This document shows positions 19,046-26,940 of a stretch of 64,000 bases of DNA, piece by piece. Every line of letters starts with the position of its first letter. Positions within the stretch are counted from its first letter, which is position 1. Made by a program: the position numbers and the translations under genes. Source of the stretch: Actinacidiphila paucisporea (GTDB taxonomy: Bacteria > Actinomycetota > Actinomycetes > Streptomycetales > Streptomycetaceae); the NCBI RefSeq assembly GCF_900142575.1, contig NZ_FRBI01000009.1, forward strand, positions 186,001-250,000. The letters are read 5' to 3'. The notes beneath the pieces were generated by a model that was given only the letters and a program-made list of their open reading frames with translations, was not told the DNA's origin and searched no databases.

Positions 19046-19155
19046 GGGCGTCGCACGGGGAGACGGGCGTGCTGCCGGCGGTGTCGACGGTTCACCCGAG
19101 GTCGGGCCTGCGCGGGCGGGTTGCCGGGCGGCCGGCAGTCCGCGATCATCGGGCC

Positions 19156-19416
19156 ATGGAGAGTAAAGCGGGAGATATCCCGGGGATGCCGGGAGACCCT
19201 GCCACGTGCAGCAGTTGCGGAAGTGCCGGGCTGGAACCCGGCTTCATCGAGGACTCCGGTGAAGGTTCGCGCGGTTACGCCCGCTGGATCGCCGGCCCCC
19301 TGCAGCGGGGCGTCTTCGGCGGGGCGCGGCGCATGGGCAAGCCACGCTGGCAGATCGAGGCCTTCCACTGCCCGGCGTGCGGGCACCTGGACCTGTACGC
19401 GCGTACGCGGGTGTAG
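19156..19416 (+). CDS. Small zinc-ribbon-like protein
   Basis: 86 residues with two Cys pairs, CSSC near residue 15 and CPAC near residue 74, which can hold one zinc in a ribbon. Between them is a segment with Gly and Arg (GVFGGARRMGKPRW) and a final HLDLYARTRV. This order resembles the PF20097 group of small zinc-ribbon proteins. ATG at 19156 is chosen. It stands alone; function unknown. Confidence 0.7.
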   Translation: MESKAGDIPGMPGDPATCSSCGSAGLEPGFIEDSGEGSRGYARWIAGPLQRGVFGGARRMGKPRWQIEAFHCPACGHLDLYARTRV

Positions 19417-19455
19417 GGGCGGCCACCCAGCGCCGGCGGGTGACGGTGGGGAGTA

Positions 19456-19477
19456 GCGGCCTCGCTGTGGAGGCCGC
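19456..19477. terminator. Hairpin between the zinc-ribbon and GH31 genes
   Basis: An 8-bp GC stem (19456-19463 with 19470-19477) and a 6-base loop lie between the convergent genes. Confidence 0.5.
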
Positions 19478-19493
19478 CACCCCCCGAACGGCG

Positions 19494-22400
19494 TCAGCCG
19501 AGGGTGAAGCGCTGTGCGGTGGTGTTGTTGCAGTCCCAGATCTGGAGGATGTCGCCGGACTGCTGCCGGTTGTCCTTGTCGTCCAGGCAGCGGCCGGACT
19601 GGGGGTTGTACAAGGTGCCGTCCGCGCGGCTTGTCCAGGTCTGGGCGCCGGTGCCGTTGCAGTCCCACAGCTGGGTGGGGGTGCCGTTGGCGGTGGCACC
19701 GGCCGCTACGTCCAGGCACTTGCCGAGCACGTGCAGGGTCTGGTCCCCGGGTGCGGAGAAGCGCTGGGCGTCGGTTGCGTTGCAGCCGGCGAGTTGCGCG
19801 GGTGTGCCGGTGGCCGGGTCGGCGTTGCTGATGTCGGCGCACAGCCCGGCGGGTCCGGTCAGCGCAGCCGGCGGCAGCTTCCACACCTGTCCGGCCGAGG
19901 CGTTGCAGTCGTAGATCTGGAGTTGTACCGCGCCGGGTGCGGTGGTGCCGCCGGGTACGTCGAGGCAGCGGCCCGAGGCGGTGTTGACCAGGGCCCCGGT
20001 CGTCCGGTGGGTCCAGGTCTGGGACGAGGCTCCGGTGCATCCGGCCAGGCTGACCTGCGCGTTGTTGCCTGTGGCGCCGCCAGTGACGGCCACGCACTTG
20101 CCGAGCACGCGCAGGGTGCCGTCGGCGGGGCGGGCGAACGTCTGGGCGGCGGTGTGGTTGCAGCCCCATAGCTGGAGGGTGGTGCCGTCGGCGGTGTTGC
20201 CGCCGTTGACGTCCAGGCACTGCCCGCCGGCGCCGATCACCTCGCCGACGGTGGGGTTGGCGGTGGCGCTGCCGGTCAGGGCGACGGTATGGGCCGTGCC
20301 GAGGGACAGCGCCGCGGTGGTGACGGTGACGGTGCGGCGGTTGGTGTTCCACGACCAGTCGGTCTCGGGTACCTGGACGCCGTCGACGGAGACGGCGGTG
20401 GGTGCCGCGGAGTTCGACAGCCGCAGCGTGTAGGCCCGGGAAGTGGGTGCGCCGCTGTAGCCGCCGCTCTGGGCGCCGATGGTCAAGGCGCGGGCGGCAT
20501 CGTTCCAGGACAGCGGCGCCGAGGTCGACTGACCGCTGCGGTAACCGGCGCCCTCGCCGGCGTCGGAGTAGAGCGCGAAGGCGCCGTCGGCGCCGGCGGC
20601 GACGTTTACGGTGAGCTTGGTGAGGGGGCTCTGGGCCTGGTTGTCGACGTAGTCCGTGCGGGTGGGCAGGATCCCGCCGGCCTTGATCAGTACCGGCATC
20701 TGGGAGAGCGGGTCGGTGATGGTCACGGTGGCCGGGCCGGTGTAGGTGCGGCCGGTGAAGTAGTCGGTCCAGCTGCCCGGCGGCACCCACACCGAGGCCG
20801 ATCCGTTGCCGCTCGCGTCGTTCGGCGAGGTGATGGGCGCGACGAGAACGTTGTCGCCGTACAGGTACTCGCCGGTGGCGGTGTAGGCGGCGTCCTGCGC
20901 CGGGTAGTCCAGGTACATCGGCCGCACGATCGGGACGCCGGTGGCGTTCGCCTGCTGGGCCAGAGTGTAGGTGTAGGGCACCAGGGCCTCGCGCAGCCGC
21001 AGCGAGGACTCGGCGCTGGCCGCGGCGGCGCCGGTGTAGTTCCACGGCAGCCGGTCGCCGTGGTCGGAGTGCAGCCGGTCGACCGGCTGGAAGGTGCCGA
21101 ACTGCAGCCAGCGGGCGTACAGGTCGTCGGCGAGGTGGCCGCCGTGGAAGCTGCCGATGTCGTGGCTGACGTTGCTCAGTCCGGCGGCGGCCTCGTCGGC
21201 GGTGAAGCGGGTCTCGTACGCGAGCATGTCCCAGGTGGCCGGGGTGTCGCCGGTGAACTGGAGGCTGTTGCGGCGCTCGGACCAGGGGCCGACGGGGTAG
21301 TTGCCGGCGTAGCCGTTGGGCGTGGAGGCGCCAATGCGGGCGAAGGAGAAGCCGCGCAGCCCTCTGGCGGCCGCGTCGTCGGCGTACGCCTGGTTGATCA
21401 GGTTGTCCGCGGCGATGTGCGGGTCGGAGGCGCTGGAGGAGTCGCAGCAGGCGTCCAGCCACCACTCGCGGGTGCCCTGCTGCTCGAAGGGTTGGTGCAG
21501 GGAGAGGTAGGCGGCGAGCTGCCTGGGGTTGGACCAGTCGAACTTGTAGGTGGTTCCGCCGTCCAGGGCCAAGCCGCCGGCGGCGCTGTTGGTGGCCGCG
21601 AACTTGGGGTCGTTCTGGTCGATCGTCGGGTGGATGTTCATCGCCACCGACAGGCTCTGCTGCTTGGTCCAGTTGAGGAAGCTCTGCGGGTCGGGGAACT
21701 GTCCGGTGTTCCAGTTCCAGCCGTTCCAGCTGCTCGGCGCCTTCCAGTCGGTGTCCACCACCAGCCAGTCGATCGGCGTGTTGGTGCTGCGGAACTTCGG
21801 CAGCAGGGTGTTCTCGTAGTCGGCGGCCGAGTAGGCGTAGTAGCGCGAGTACCAGACCCCGTACGCGGACTGCGGCAGCAGGTTCGTGCCGCCGGTCAGC
21901 GCGTTGAGGTCGGACAGGCCCTGCTTGTAGTCCTGTCCGTAGCCGAAGAAGTAGCCGTCCTGGTACGGCTGGGAGCCGTGCGAGGGCCGGTCGGTCACGC
22001 TGTGGTCGGCGCTGAGCAGCGCGGTGCGGGTGTCGTCCAGCAGGTACCAGCCGTCGCGGTCCAGGATTCCGGGGTGCTCGGCGACGGGCAGGGCCGCCGG
22101 GTTGTCCAGGGACCGGTACCAGCCGCCGAGGACGCTGGTCGGCCCGGCGCCGTAACCGGTGGTGGTGAGCGCGGTCGACGCGGCCGGATAGGTCGTGGTG
22201 GCGACCGGGGTGACGGCCAGCGAGTCGATGTTGACGCGGCCGGTGTCGGTGGCCTTCTGCACCAGCGACAGCGCGTCGGTGCCCGCGGCGAGACTGACCG
22301 TGGCGGACAGGGTGGACCAGGAGTCCCACGACGAGGTCGCCGGGAAGCTCAATGCTGGGCCGCTCGCGCCGTTGACCGTGCTGGACAGGGTCGCCGTGCT

Positions 22401-23009
22401 GCCGCCGCCGTTGGAGTAGCGCACCTGGAGCCGGTAGTTGCCGCTGGAGGGGACGGCCGAGACGTCCTGTGCGAGCCCGGCGCCGGTCTGCTCGAAGCCG
22501 GCGACGAAACCCGACCCGCTGTGCCCGCTGTGGTCGTAAGCGACAGCGGCCCGGCCGGTGAACAGGTCGTTCTCCGCCTCGCAGGCGGTGCCCACGGCGC
22601 AGTACGAGGGGAAGGCCGGCTTGGCATTCACCCCGGTGCCGGTCAGCGTGACAGCCAGGTTCGACGCGGTGAACGGCCCGCTGCCCTGCCGATAGCGCAG
22701 CGTCAAGCCGCTGGTCTTGATCTCCCGGTAGCCGTCGGACGTCACATCCGTGGTGTAAGCGGGTGTGGGGAAGGCCCGGTTGACGGCGTTGAACGTGGTG
22801 CCGTCCTGGAAGATGCCGTCGCCGGCGTACTCCAGTCGCACCAGAGTCGGGCTGAGCACCTCGAAACGCGCGTTGCCGTCGAGGACGGTGGTGGTCGCGG
22901 CTTGGGCGGCCGGGGCGGCGGCCACACCGGTCACGGCGGCGGACAGCAGCAGGAGACCGCCCACGGCGGAGAGCAGGCGCCGCAGGGGGAGTAAGCGGTG
23001 GGGGGACAT
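19494..23009 (-). CDS. Secreted GH31 glycosidase with CBM35-like insert and two ricin-B lectin domains
   Basis: ATG at 23009, preceded by GGGAAGG; the frame is open further up but has no ribosome site. A signal peptide (LLSAVGGLLLLSAAVTGVAAA) ends at AQA. The N-terminal GH31 beta domain (RFEVLSPTLVRLEYAGDG) is interrupted at residues about 150-265 by a CBM35-like module (GSGFVAGFEQTGAGL). The TIM barrel shows IDWLVVDTDW, the likely nucleophile Asp in EWWLDACCD and the acid region SHDIGSFHGG, typical of alpha-glucosidase or alpha-xylosidase relatives. Two ricin-type trefoils end the protein (repeated QLWGCN, QIYDCN, QLWDCN, QIWDCN). About 1,171 residues. It acts outside the cell on an alpha-linked glucan or oligosaccharide. 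A LacI-type operator lies 14 bases before the start. Confidence 0.92.
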   Translation of the reverse strand: MSPHRLLPLRRLLSAVGGLLLLSAAVTGVAAAPAAQAATTTVLDGNARFEVLSPTLVRLEYAGDGIFQDGTTFNAVNRAFPTPAYTTDVTSDGYREIKTSGLTLRYRQGSGPFTASNLAVTLTGTGVNAKPAFPSYCAVGTACEAENDLFTGRAAVAYDHSGHSGSGFVAGFEQTGAGLAQDVSAVPSSGNYRLQVRYSNGGGSTATLSSTVNGASGPALSFPATSSWDSWSTLSATVSLAAGTDALSLVQKATDTGRVNIDSLAVTPVATTTYPAASTALTTTGYGAGPTSVLGGWYRSLDNPAALPVAEHPGILDRDGWYLLDDTRTALLSADHSVTDRPSHGSQPYQDGYFFGYGQDYKQGLSDLNALTGGTNLLPQSAYGVWYSRYYAYSAADYENTLLPKFRSTNTPIDWLVVDTDWKAPSSWNGWNWNTGQFPDPQSFLNWTKQQSLSVAMNIHPTIDQNDPKFAATNSAAGGLALDGGTTYKFDWSNPRQLAAYLSLHQPFEQQGTREWWLDACCDSSSASDPHIAADNLINQAYADDAAARGLRGFSFARIGASTPNGYAGNYPVGPWSERRNSLQFTGDTPATWDMLAYETRFTADEAAAGLSNVSHDIGSFHGGHLADDLYARWLQFGTFQPVDRLHSDHGDRLPWNYTGAAAASAESSLRLREALVPYTYTLAQQANATGVPIVRPMYLDYPAQDAAYTATGEYLYGDNVLVAPITSPNDASGNGSASVWVPPGSWTDYFTGRTYTGPATVTITDPLSQMPVLIKAGGILPTRTDYVDNQAQSPLTKLTVNVAAGADGAFALYSDAGEGAGYRSGQSTSAPLSWNDAARALTIGAQSGGYSGAPTSRAYTLRLSNSAAPTAVSVDGVQVPETDWSWNTNRRTVTVTTAALSLGTAHTVALTGSATANPTVGEVIGAGGQCLDVNGGNTADGTTLQLWGCNHTAAQTFARPADGTLRVLGKCVAVTGGATGNNAQVSLAGCTGASSQTWTHRTTGALVNTASGRCLDVPGGTTAPGAVQLQIYDCNASAGQVWKLPPAALTGPAGLCADISNADPATGTPAQLAGCNATDAQRFSAPGDQTLHVLGKCLDVAAGATANGTPTQLWDCNGTGAQTWTSRADGTLYNPQSGRCLDDKDNRQQSGDILQIWDCNNTTAQRFTLG

Positions 23010-23022
23010 GCACGACCTTCCC

Positions 23023-23038
23023 TTGACAACGTTATCAA
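23023..23038. promoter_or_regulatory. LacI/GalR-type operator in front of the GH31 gene
   Basis: TTGACAACGTTATCAA is a 16-bp palindrome with one mismatched pair and the central AACGTT common to LacI-family sites. It lies 14 bases before the GH31 start codon, so a bound repressor would block transcription or initiation until a sugar signal arrives. No LacI-family gene is in the window, so the regulator would act from elsewhere. Confidence 0.7.
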
Positions 23039-23241
23039 CAGGACGGTTCACGCCTGCGAAGGCAATCTCGGCGAGCGCTCTCCAGACCGTAGGTACGCGG
23101 TAAAACCCCGTCAATACCCCGAACACGGCCGGGTGCGCTCAAGCCCGCCGTGCCTGCATCCTGATCGGACCCGGCCGCACCGTCCGGGTCCGCCGGCGCC
23201 GCGGCAGCCTCGTCGCCGGTCGGGTCGGTGGTCGTCCTGCC

Positions 23242-23460
23242 CTACGGCGTTCCGTGCCCGTTCAGGGCCTGGTGCCGGTGCTCACTCGGTGAGAGCCCGT
23301 ACGCGGCACGGAAGGACCGGCTGAAGTCCGAGGCGCTGGGCATGCCCCAGCGGGCCGCGATCACGTGGACCGGCATCGTGCGCAGCGCGGGGTCCGCCAG
23401 GTCGCGGCGTGCGCGTTCCAGGCGTTGGGCGCGGATCCAGGCGGCGACCGCGGCTCCGCG
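23242..23460 (-). pseudogene. AraC-family regulator, C-terminal DNA-binding fragment only
   Basis: Reading leftwards, about 72 codons end with a clear second AraC helix-turn-helix: AWIRAQRLERARRDLAD, then VIAARWGMPSASDFSRSFRA, then YGLSPSEHRHQ. The whole N-terminal sensor domain and the first part of the DNA-binding domain are missing. The frame stays open upstream but that part reads as the shadow of the facing kinase-like gene. The break point is near 23460, where the facing gene also begins. Confidence 0.75.
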
Positions 23461-24339
23461 CCGGCCGGCGCGGACTGGCAGCGGGTCGTGCTGCACTCGG
23501 AGTACGAACCCGACCGCGTGGCGTGGGTCGACGACACCCACCGGCAACTCGCCCTGCCGGCCGAGGCGCAGCGGTGGACCGTCCAGCAACTGCTGCGTTC
23601 GGTGCGGTACCTGCTGCGGTGGCAGGCCTACGAGCGGGGAGAGCTCTTCCTGCACGGCGGGCTGGTCAGGGCCGGGCGCGCGGGCATCGCCTTCCTCGGC
23701 CACAAGCGCTCGGGGAAGACCTCCGGCATCCTCAGCGCCCTGCTCAACGGCGGTGCCGACTTCGTCTCCAACGACGACCTCGTCCTCACCGACGCCGACG
23801 GGCTCCCCACCGCCCTGACCGGCTACGGTTCCCCGCGCACGGTGAACGTCCGCACCGACGCCCTGCTGGCCCTGGCCCGGGACGAGCCGGACCTGATGAC
23901 CCTCCTGTCGGACTCCAGCCACCCGGCGAACGCCTTCCGCGGCCGCCACCACACCGTGGAGGCGATCCGCTCCGACGCCGGCACGGACCTGCCCGGGTCG
24001 GTCTGGGTCCGCTGCGCGGAACTCGCCCGCGTCACCGGGCGGTCCCTGCTGCCCGAGAGCCGGGTCGACGCCGTCGTGCTGGCCCGCTTCGACTCCGAGG
24101 CCGAGCGGCCGACGCTCACCCGGCTGTCCCCGGGGGAGGCCCACCGGGCAGTGAGCGCGCACGTCGAGGAGACCGCGACGAAGTACGATCCCTACCTGGC
24201 TGCCTGGTACCCCCGTACGGACACCGAACGCCGGACGCGGCTGCTACGGCGGCTGGCCGACGGGACGCCCTGCTTCCACCTCACGCAGGCCATGGGGGAG
24301 TTGGGCGTCGCCACGTCGCTGCTGCTCGGCGCCGTCTGA
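23365..24339 (+). CDS. HPr-kinase-like (HprK fold) ATP-binding protein, probably 5'-truncated
   Basis: The Walker A motif GHKRSGKTS, followed by SALLNGGADFVSNDDLVL (Walker-B-like Asp pair), is the HprK-type P-loop arrangement also found in stand-alone kinase-like proteins of peptide natural product clusters. Protein-like sequence starts near WQRVVLHSEYEPDRVAWVDD (about 23470). The GTG at 23365 is the first start of the open frame, but the first 35 codons overlap the AraC remnant on the other strand. Both genes therefore seem to have lost their 5' ends at one junction. It may be inactive; no PTS genes are near, so true HPr phosphorylation is unlikely. Confidence 0.6.
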   Translation: MDRHRAQRGVRQVAACAFQALGADPGGDRGSAPAGADWQRVVLHSEYEPDRVAWVDDTHRQLALPAEAQRWTVQQLLRSVRYLLRWQAYERGELFLHGGLVRAGRAGIAFLGHKRSGKTSGILSALLNGGADFVSNDDLVLTDADGLPTALTGYGSPRTVNVRTDALLALARDEPDLMTLLSDSSHPANAFRGRHHTVEAIRSDAGTDLPGSVWVRCAELARVTGRSLLPESRVDAVVLARFDSEAERPTLTRLSPGEAHRAVSAHVEETATKYDPYLAAWYPRTDTERRTRLLRRLADGTPCFHLTQAMGELGVATSLLLGAV

Positions 24340-24356
24340 GCCGCCCGCCCCGTCGG

Positions 24357-24784
24357 GTGACCCTGGACCCCGCGGCGGCCCGCCATGCGCTCGCCGCGCT
24401 CCGGGCCCGCGACGACAGGCATACCGCCTACCCCGAGGACGGGCACCACCCGCCGGTGCTCGCCGCGATGACGCGCTTCGGCATCGCCCCCGCCGTGCAG
24501 AGCGGCGGCGCCTTGACCTGGCACGAGGCGCCCGTCCCCGGCTGGTGGTGCCGCCCCACCTCGTCCCCGACCTGTGCGGCTGGGGACCCGCGGCCGACCC
24601 GCAGGCCCGCGCGGCCGTCGCGGCGGCGGCCCGCCCGGGCGTCCCCACCACCGGAACGCCCGACTCCGTCGAGGAGATCCCGCGAGCCGGCCTGCTCGAC
24701 GGCGCCCGCGGGGACGGCCCCTCGAACCGCCTGACCCCGCAGTCGGGAGACCTCCGGCGGGCAAGCGCCGCCGGGCCGCCGTGA
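24357..24784 (+). pseudogene. Possible frameshifted gene of unknown family
   Basis: Starting with GTG at 24357 a protein-like frame reads LDPAAARHALAALRARD and later MTRFGIAPAVQSGGALTW up to about 24545. The following coherent sequence (LVPDLCGWGPAADPQARAAV) is in another frame, ending at 24784. This looks like one gene with a frameshift near 24545, 17 bases after the HprK-like gene. I recognise no family. Confidence 0.35.
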
Positions 24785-24870
24785 CACCGCGCGAAAACCG
24801 TTTGGCGGGCGGGAACCGACCGCTGGTACATTTCCGGCAGGCCGTGCGGGAGAGCGAGGAGGTGGTACCT

Positions 24871-24924
24871 GTGAACGCAGTATCGACATGGGTGCTCCCC
24901 TCCGGGGTCGCGGTCGGGCGATAG
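24871..24924 (+). CDS. 17-residue leader peptide
   Basis: GTG at 24871 has GAGGAGG 8 bases upstream and opens a 17-codon frame, MNAVSTWVLPSGVAVGR, ending at TAG (24922). It lies 49 bases before a hydrolase gene. Its codons 7-10 can pair with a downstream segment that otherwise pairs with bases abutting the hydrolase ribosome site (see next entry). A strong ribosome site on such a short frame and the alternate pairings are the marks of translational attenuation. Confidence 0.5.
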   Translation: MNAVSTWVLPSGVAVGR

Positions 24925-24966
24925 ACAGGTCGTCCGGGAGCGCCGTTCTGGTGCACTCCCGAAAGG
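24891..24966 (+). promoter_or_regulatory. Putative translational attenuator before the hydrolase gene
   Basis: Segment 1, GGTGCTCCC (24891-24899, inside the leader peptide), can pair over 9 bp (one G-U) with segment 2, GGGAGCGCC (24936-24944). Segment 2 with its preceding C can instead pair over 6 bp with segment 3, CTCCCG (24956-24961). Segment 3 touches the hydrolase ribosome site GAAAGG (24961-24966). A ribosome stalled on the leader would cover segment 1 and change access to the ribosome site. Found by eye; folding energies were not computed. Confidence 0.4.
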
Positions 24967-24973
24967 CACGACC

Positions 24974-25750
24974 ATGCATGTCACTTCCGAGCAACGCCTC
25001 GACGACGGCGTCCTCGAACGCGCCTTCACCCTCGGTGAGATCCCCGGCATCCTGTGGACGCCCGAAGCCGCTTCCCTTTCCGCGCCGGTGCCACTGATCC
25101 TGCTCGGCCACCCCCCGCTCGGCCTGCGCAAGATGTACGCCCGACTGGCGGCCCGGGCCCGGCAATCCGCAGCGGAGGGTTTCGCCGCGGCCACCATCGA
25201 GCTCCCCGGAAGCGGCGACCGGCCCGGTTGGCCCGCCCTTGACCAGGCCCGCGCCGACCTGCGCCGGACGATGCAGGCCGGCGAGCCGGTCAGCGACGGG
25301 ATCGTCGACGCCCTTGTCCTCCCGCTGGTCGACAAGGCGGTTCCGGAGTGGCAGGCCGCACTGGACGCCTTCCTGTCGCTGCCCGAGATCGGCGGTCCTG
25401 TCGGATACTCGGGGGGAGTGATCTCCCTCGGCATCCGGCTCGCGGTGGTCGAGCCGCGCATCGTCGCCGCCGGTCTGTTCGCGGGGAGTCTCGTGCCTCG
25501 CGTCATGTTCGAGGAAGCCCGGCAGGTCACCATTCCGCTGCATGTGCTGCTGCAGTGGGACGACGAAGGCAACGACCGGCAGGCTGCTCTGGACCTGTTC
25601 GACGCTTTCGGGTCCCAGGAGAAGTCCCTGCAGGCCAACATGGGCGGTCACACCGGCGTCCCGCAGTTCGCCGGGGACGCCGCGATCCAGTTCTTCGCAC
25701 GGCACCTGACATCAGGCCGGGCCGTCAGATCGGCGGGACAAGGCAGCTGA
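24974..25750 (+). CDS. Alpha/beta hydrolase, dienelactone-hydrolase-like
   Basis: 258 residues. LILLGHPPLGLRKM is the oxyanion region, VGYSGGVISLG the nucleophile elbow (GxSxG-type with Ser), and the C-terminal LQWDDEGND and MGGHTGVPQF carry the likely acid and His. No signal peptide, so cytoplasmic. ATG at 24974 follows GAAAGG. The leader peptide and attenuator in front of it suggest induction by something that stalls ribosomes, such as an antibiotic or amino acid shortage, so a detoxifying hydrolase is possible (inference). Confidence 0.8.
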   Translation: MHVTSEQRLDDGVLERAFTLGEIPGILWTPEAASLSAPVPLILLGHPPLGLRKMYARLAARARQSAAEGFAAATIELPGSGDRPGWPALDQARADLRRTMQAGEPVSDGIVDALVLPLVDKAVPEWQAALDAFLSLPEIGGPVGYSGGVISLGIRLAVVEPRIVAAGLFAGSLVPRVMFEEARQVTIPLHVLLQWDDEGNDRQAALDLFDAFGSQEKSLQANMGGHTGVPQFAGDAAIQFFARHLTSGRAVRSAGQGS

Positions 25751-25904
25751 CGCAGTCGGCATACCGCTCACCGAGGAGAGGTCCCGGCTCCGCGTACCGT
25801 CGCGGAGCCCGGACCCGGGCGTGAGTGCGCTGACGTCGACCGGGCCGCTCGGCGGGCAAGCACCGTCGAGCGCGTCCCGGCCGGTCCCGCATCGGCGAAG
25901 AACG

Positions 25905-26444
25905 TCAGATCCTCGCACTGCGGGCGATGCGGTACAGCACGTTCGGACGCAGCGGCCCTTCGGACTCGGTGGGGTCGTCGAAGTCGTCGGCCGGATCCCG
26001 GGTCATGCCGATCCGGCGCATCACCGCCTGCGAACGGAGGTTGGTGGCTGTTGTGACAGCGAGGATCTCAGGAAGCTCCAGAGTGTCGAAGCCGTGGGCC
26101 AGGACGGTCAGCGCAGCCTCGGTGGCGTAGCCCTGGCCCCAGGCCGGGCGGGCGAGCCGCCAGCCGATCTCCACTCCGGTGAACGGCATGTAGTCGTCCA
26201 CCTCGTCCAAGCCCGCGAAGCCGATGAACTCGCCCCTGGCCTCCACCTCAACCGCCCACCACCCGTAACCTCGCCGGTCGAACTCGGCCTGGAACCGCGC
26301 CACGGAGGCATCGCTCTGCTCACGGGTCAGCAGGTCGCCCAAATGCTCCCGAACCTCGGGATCGGCATTCATCGCCGCCCACGGTTCGAGGTCGGATTCA
26401 CGCCATCGACGCAGGACGAGGCGATCGGTACGCAGTTCAGCCAT
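25905..26444 (-). CDS. GNAT family N-acetyltransferase
   Basis: 179 residues from ATG at 26444. TDRLVLRRWRESDLEPW opens the protein; the acetyl-CoA pyrophosphate loop is in RPAWGQGYATEAA, with IGWRL before and NLRSQAVMRRIGM after, the RimJ/RimL-like subgroup. Its start overlaps the end of the HxlR gene by 8 bases, so the two are co-translated. Its target may be a protein N-terminus or a small amine. Confidence 0.9.
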   Translation of the reverse strand: MAELRTDRLVLRRWRESDLEPWAAMNADPEVREHLGDLLTREQSDASVARFQAEFDRRGYGWWAVEVEARGEFIGFAGLDEVDDYMPFTGVEIGWRLARPAWGQGYATEAALTVLAHGFDTLELPEILAVTTATNLRSQAVMRRIGMTRDPADDFDDPTESEGPLRPNVLYRIARSARI

Positions 26445-26853
26445 GCTGCCCAGCCAACAGGGGCCCCGACCCGGAGGCAATCTTTTTTCTCTCAGAAGGA
26501 GCGGCCTCCGCCGCCTCCTGGAAGTCGACGACGGCCTGGCCGTAGTCCCTCGCCCAGTTCGTCAGGACCTCGATGGGCTCGATGAGGGTCCGGCCGAGGT
26601 CGGTGAGGCTGTACTCGACCCGCCGTGGCGCTTCCTCACTGCGTTCGACCAGGCCGTACTGCTGGAGCCGGCGCAGCGTCTGGGTGAGGACCTTGCGCGA
26701 GATGCCGCCGACGAGGTCGATGATCTCACCGTGCCTGCGGGGCTGACGGCTGAGCCCGAAGAGCACGAGCACGGCCCATTTGTCGGCGATGATCTCGACC
26801 GCCAGGCGCGTGGGGCAGTCGGCGAGGAAGGCTGGTCCACCAACGTTCTGCAT
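26437..26853 (-). CDS. HxlR-family transcriptional regulator
   Basis: 138 residues, one winged helix-turn-helix: DCPTRLAVEIIADKWAVLVL, then GGISRKVLTQTLRRLQ and YGLVERS. The Cys before Pro at residue 13 is the conserved redox or electrophile-sensing Cys of HypR/YodB-like members. ATG at 26853. It is divergent from a quinone-oxidoreductase gene 87 bases away and co-transcribed with the GNAT gene. The gap holds a direct repeat of GTAACG (26875-26880 and 26890-26895) and GGTACC, possible operator parts. Confidence 0.9.
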   Translation of the reverse strand: MQNVGGPAFLADCPTRLAVEIIADKWAVLVLFGLSRQPRRHGEIIDLVGGISRKVLTQTLRRLQQYGLVERSEEAPRRVEYSLTDLGRTLIEPIEVLTNWARDYGQAVVDFQEAAEAAPSERKKIASGSGPLLAGQHG

Positions 26854-26940
26854 GGGAATCGAAGGTACCAGGAGGTAACGCGCCGCTCCGTAACGTCTTC
26901 CGCGAGCAACGAAACCAGCAGCACATGCGGAGGAGTCACC

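Noticed and set aside
18958..23013. A long second minus-strand frame and a plus-strand frame (20289-22994) over the GH31 gene
   Set aside because: Both lack protein motifs, while the GH31 frame shows continuous domains.
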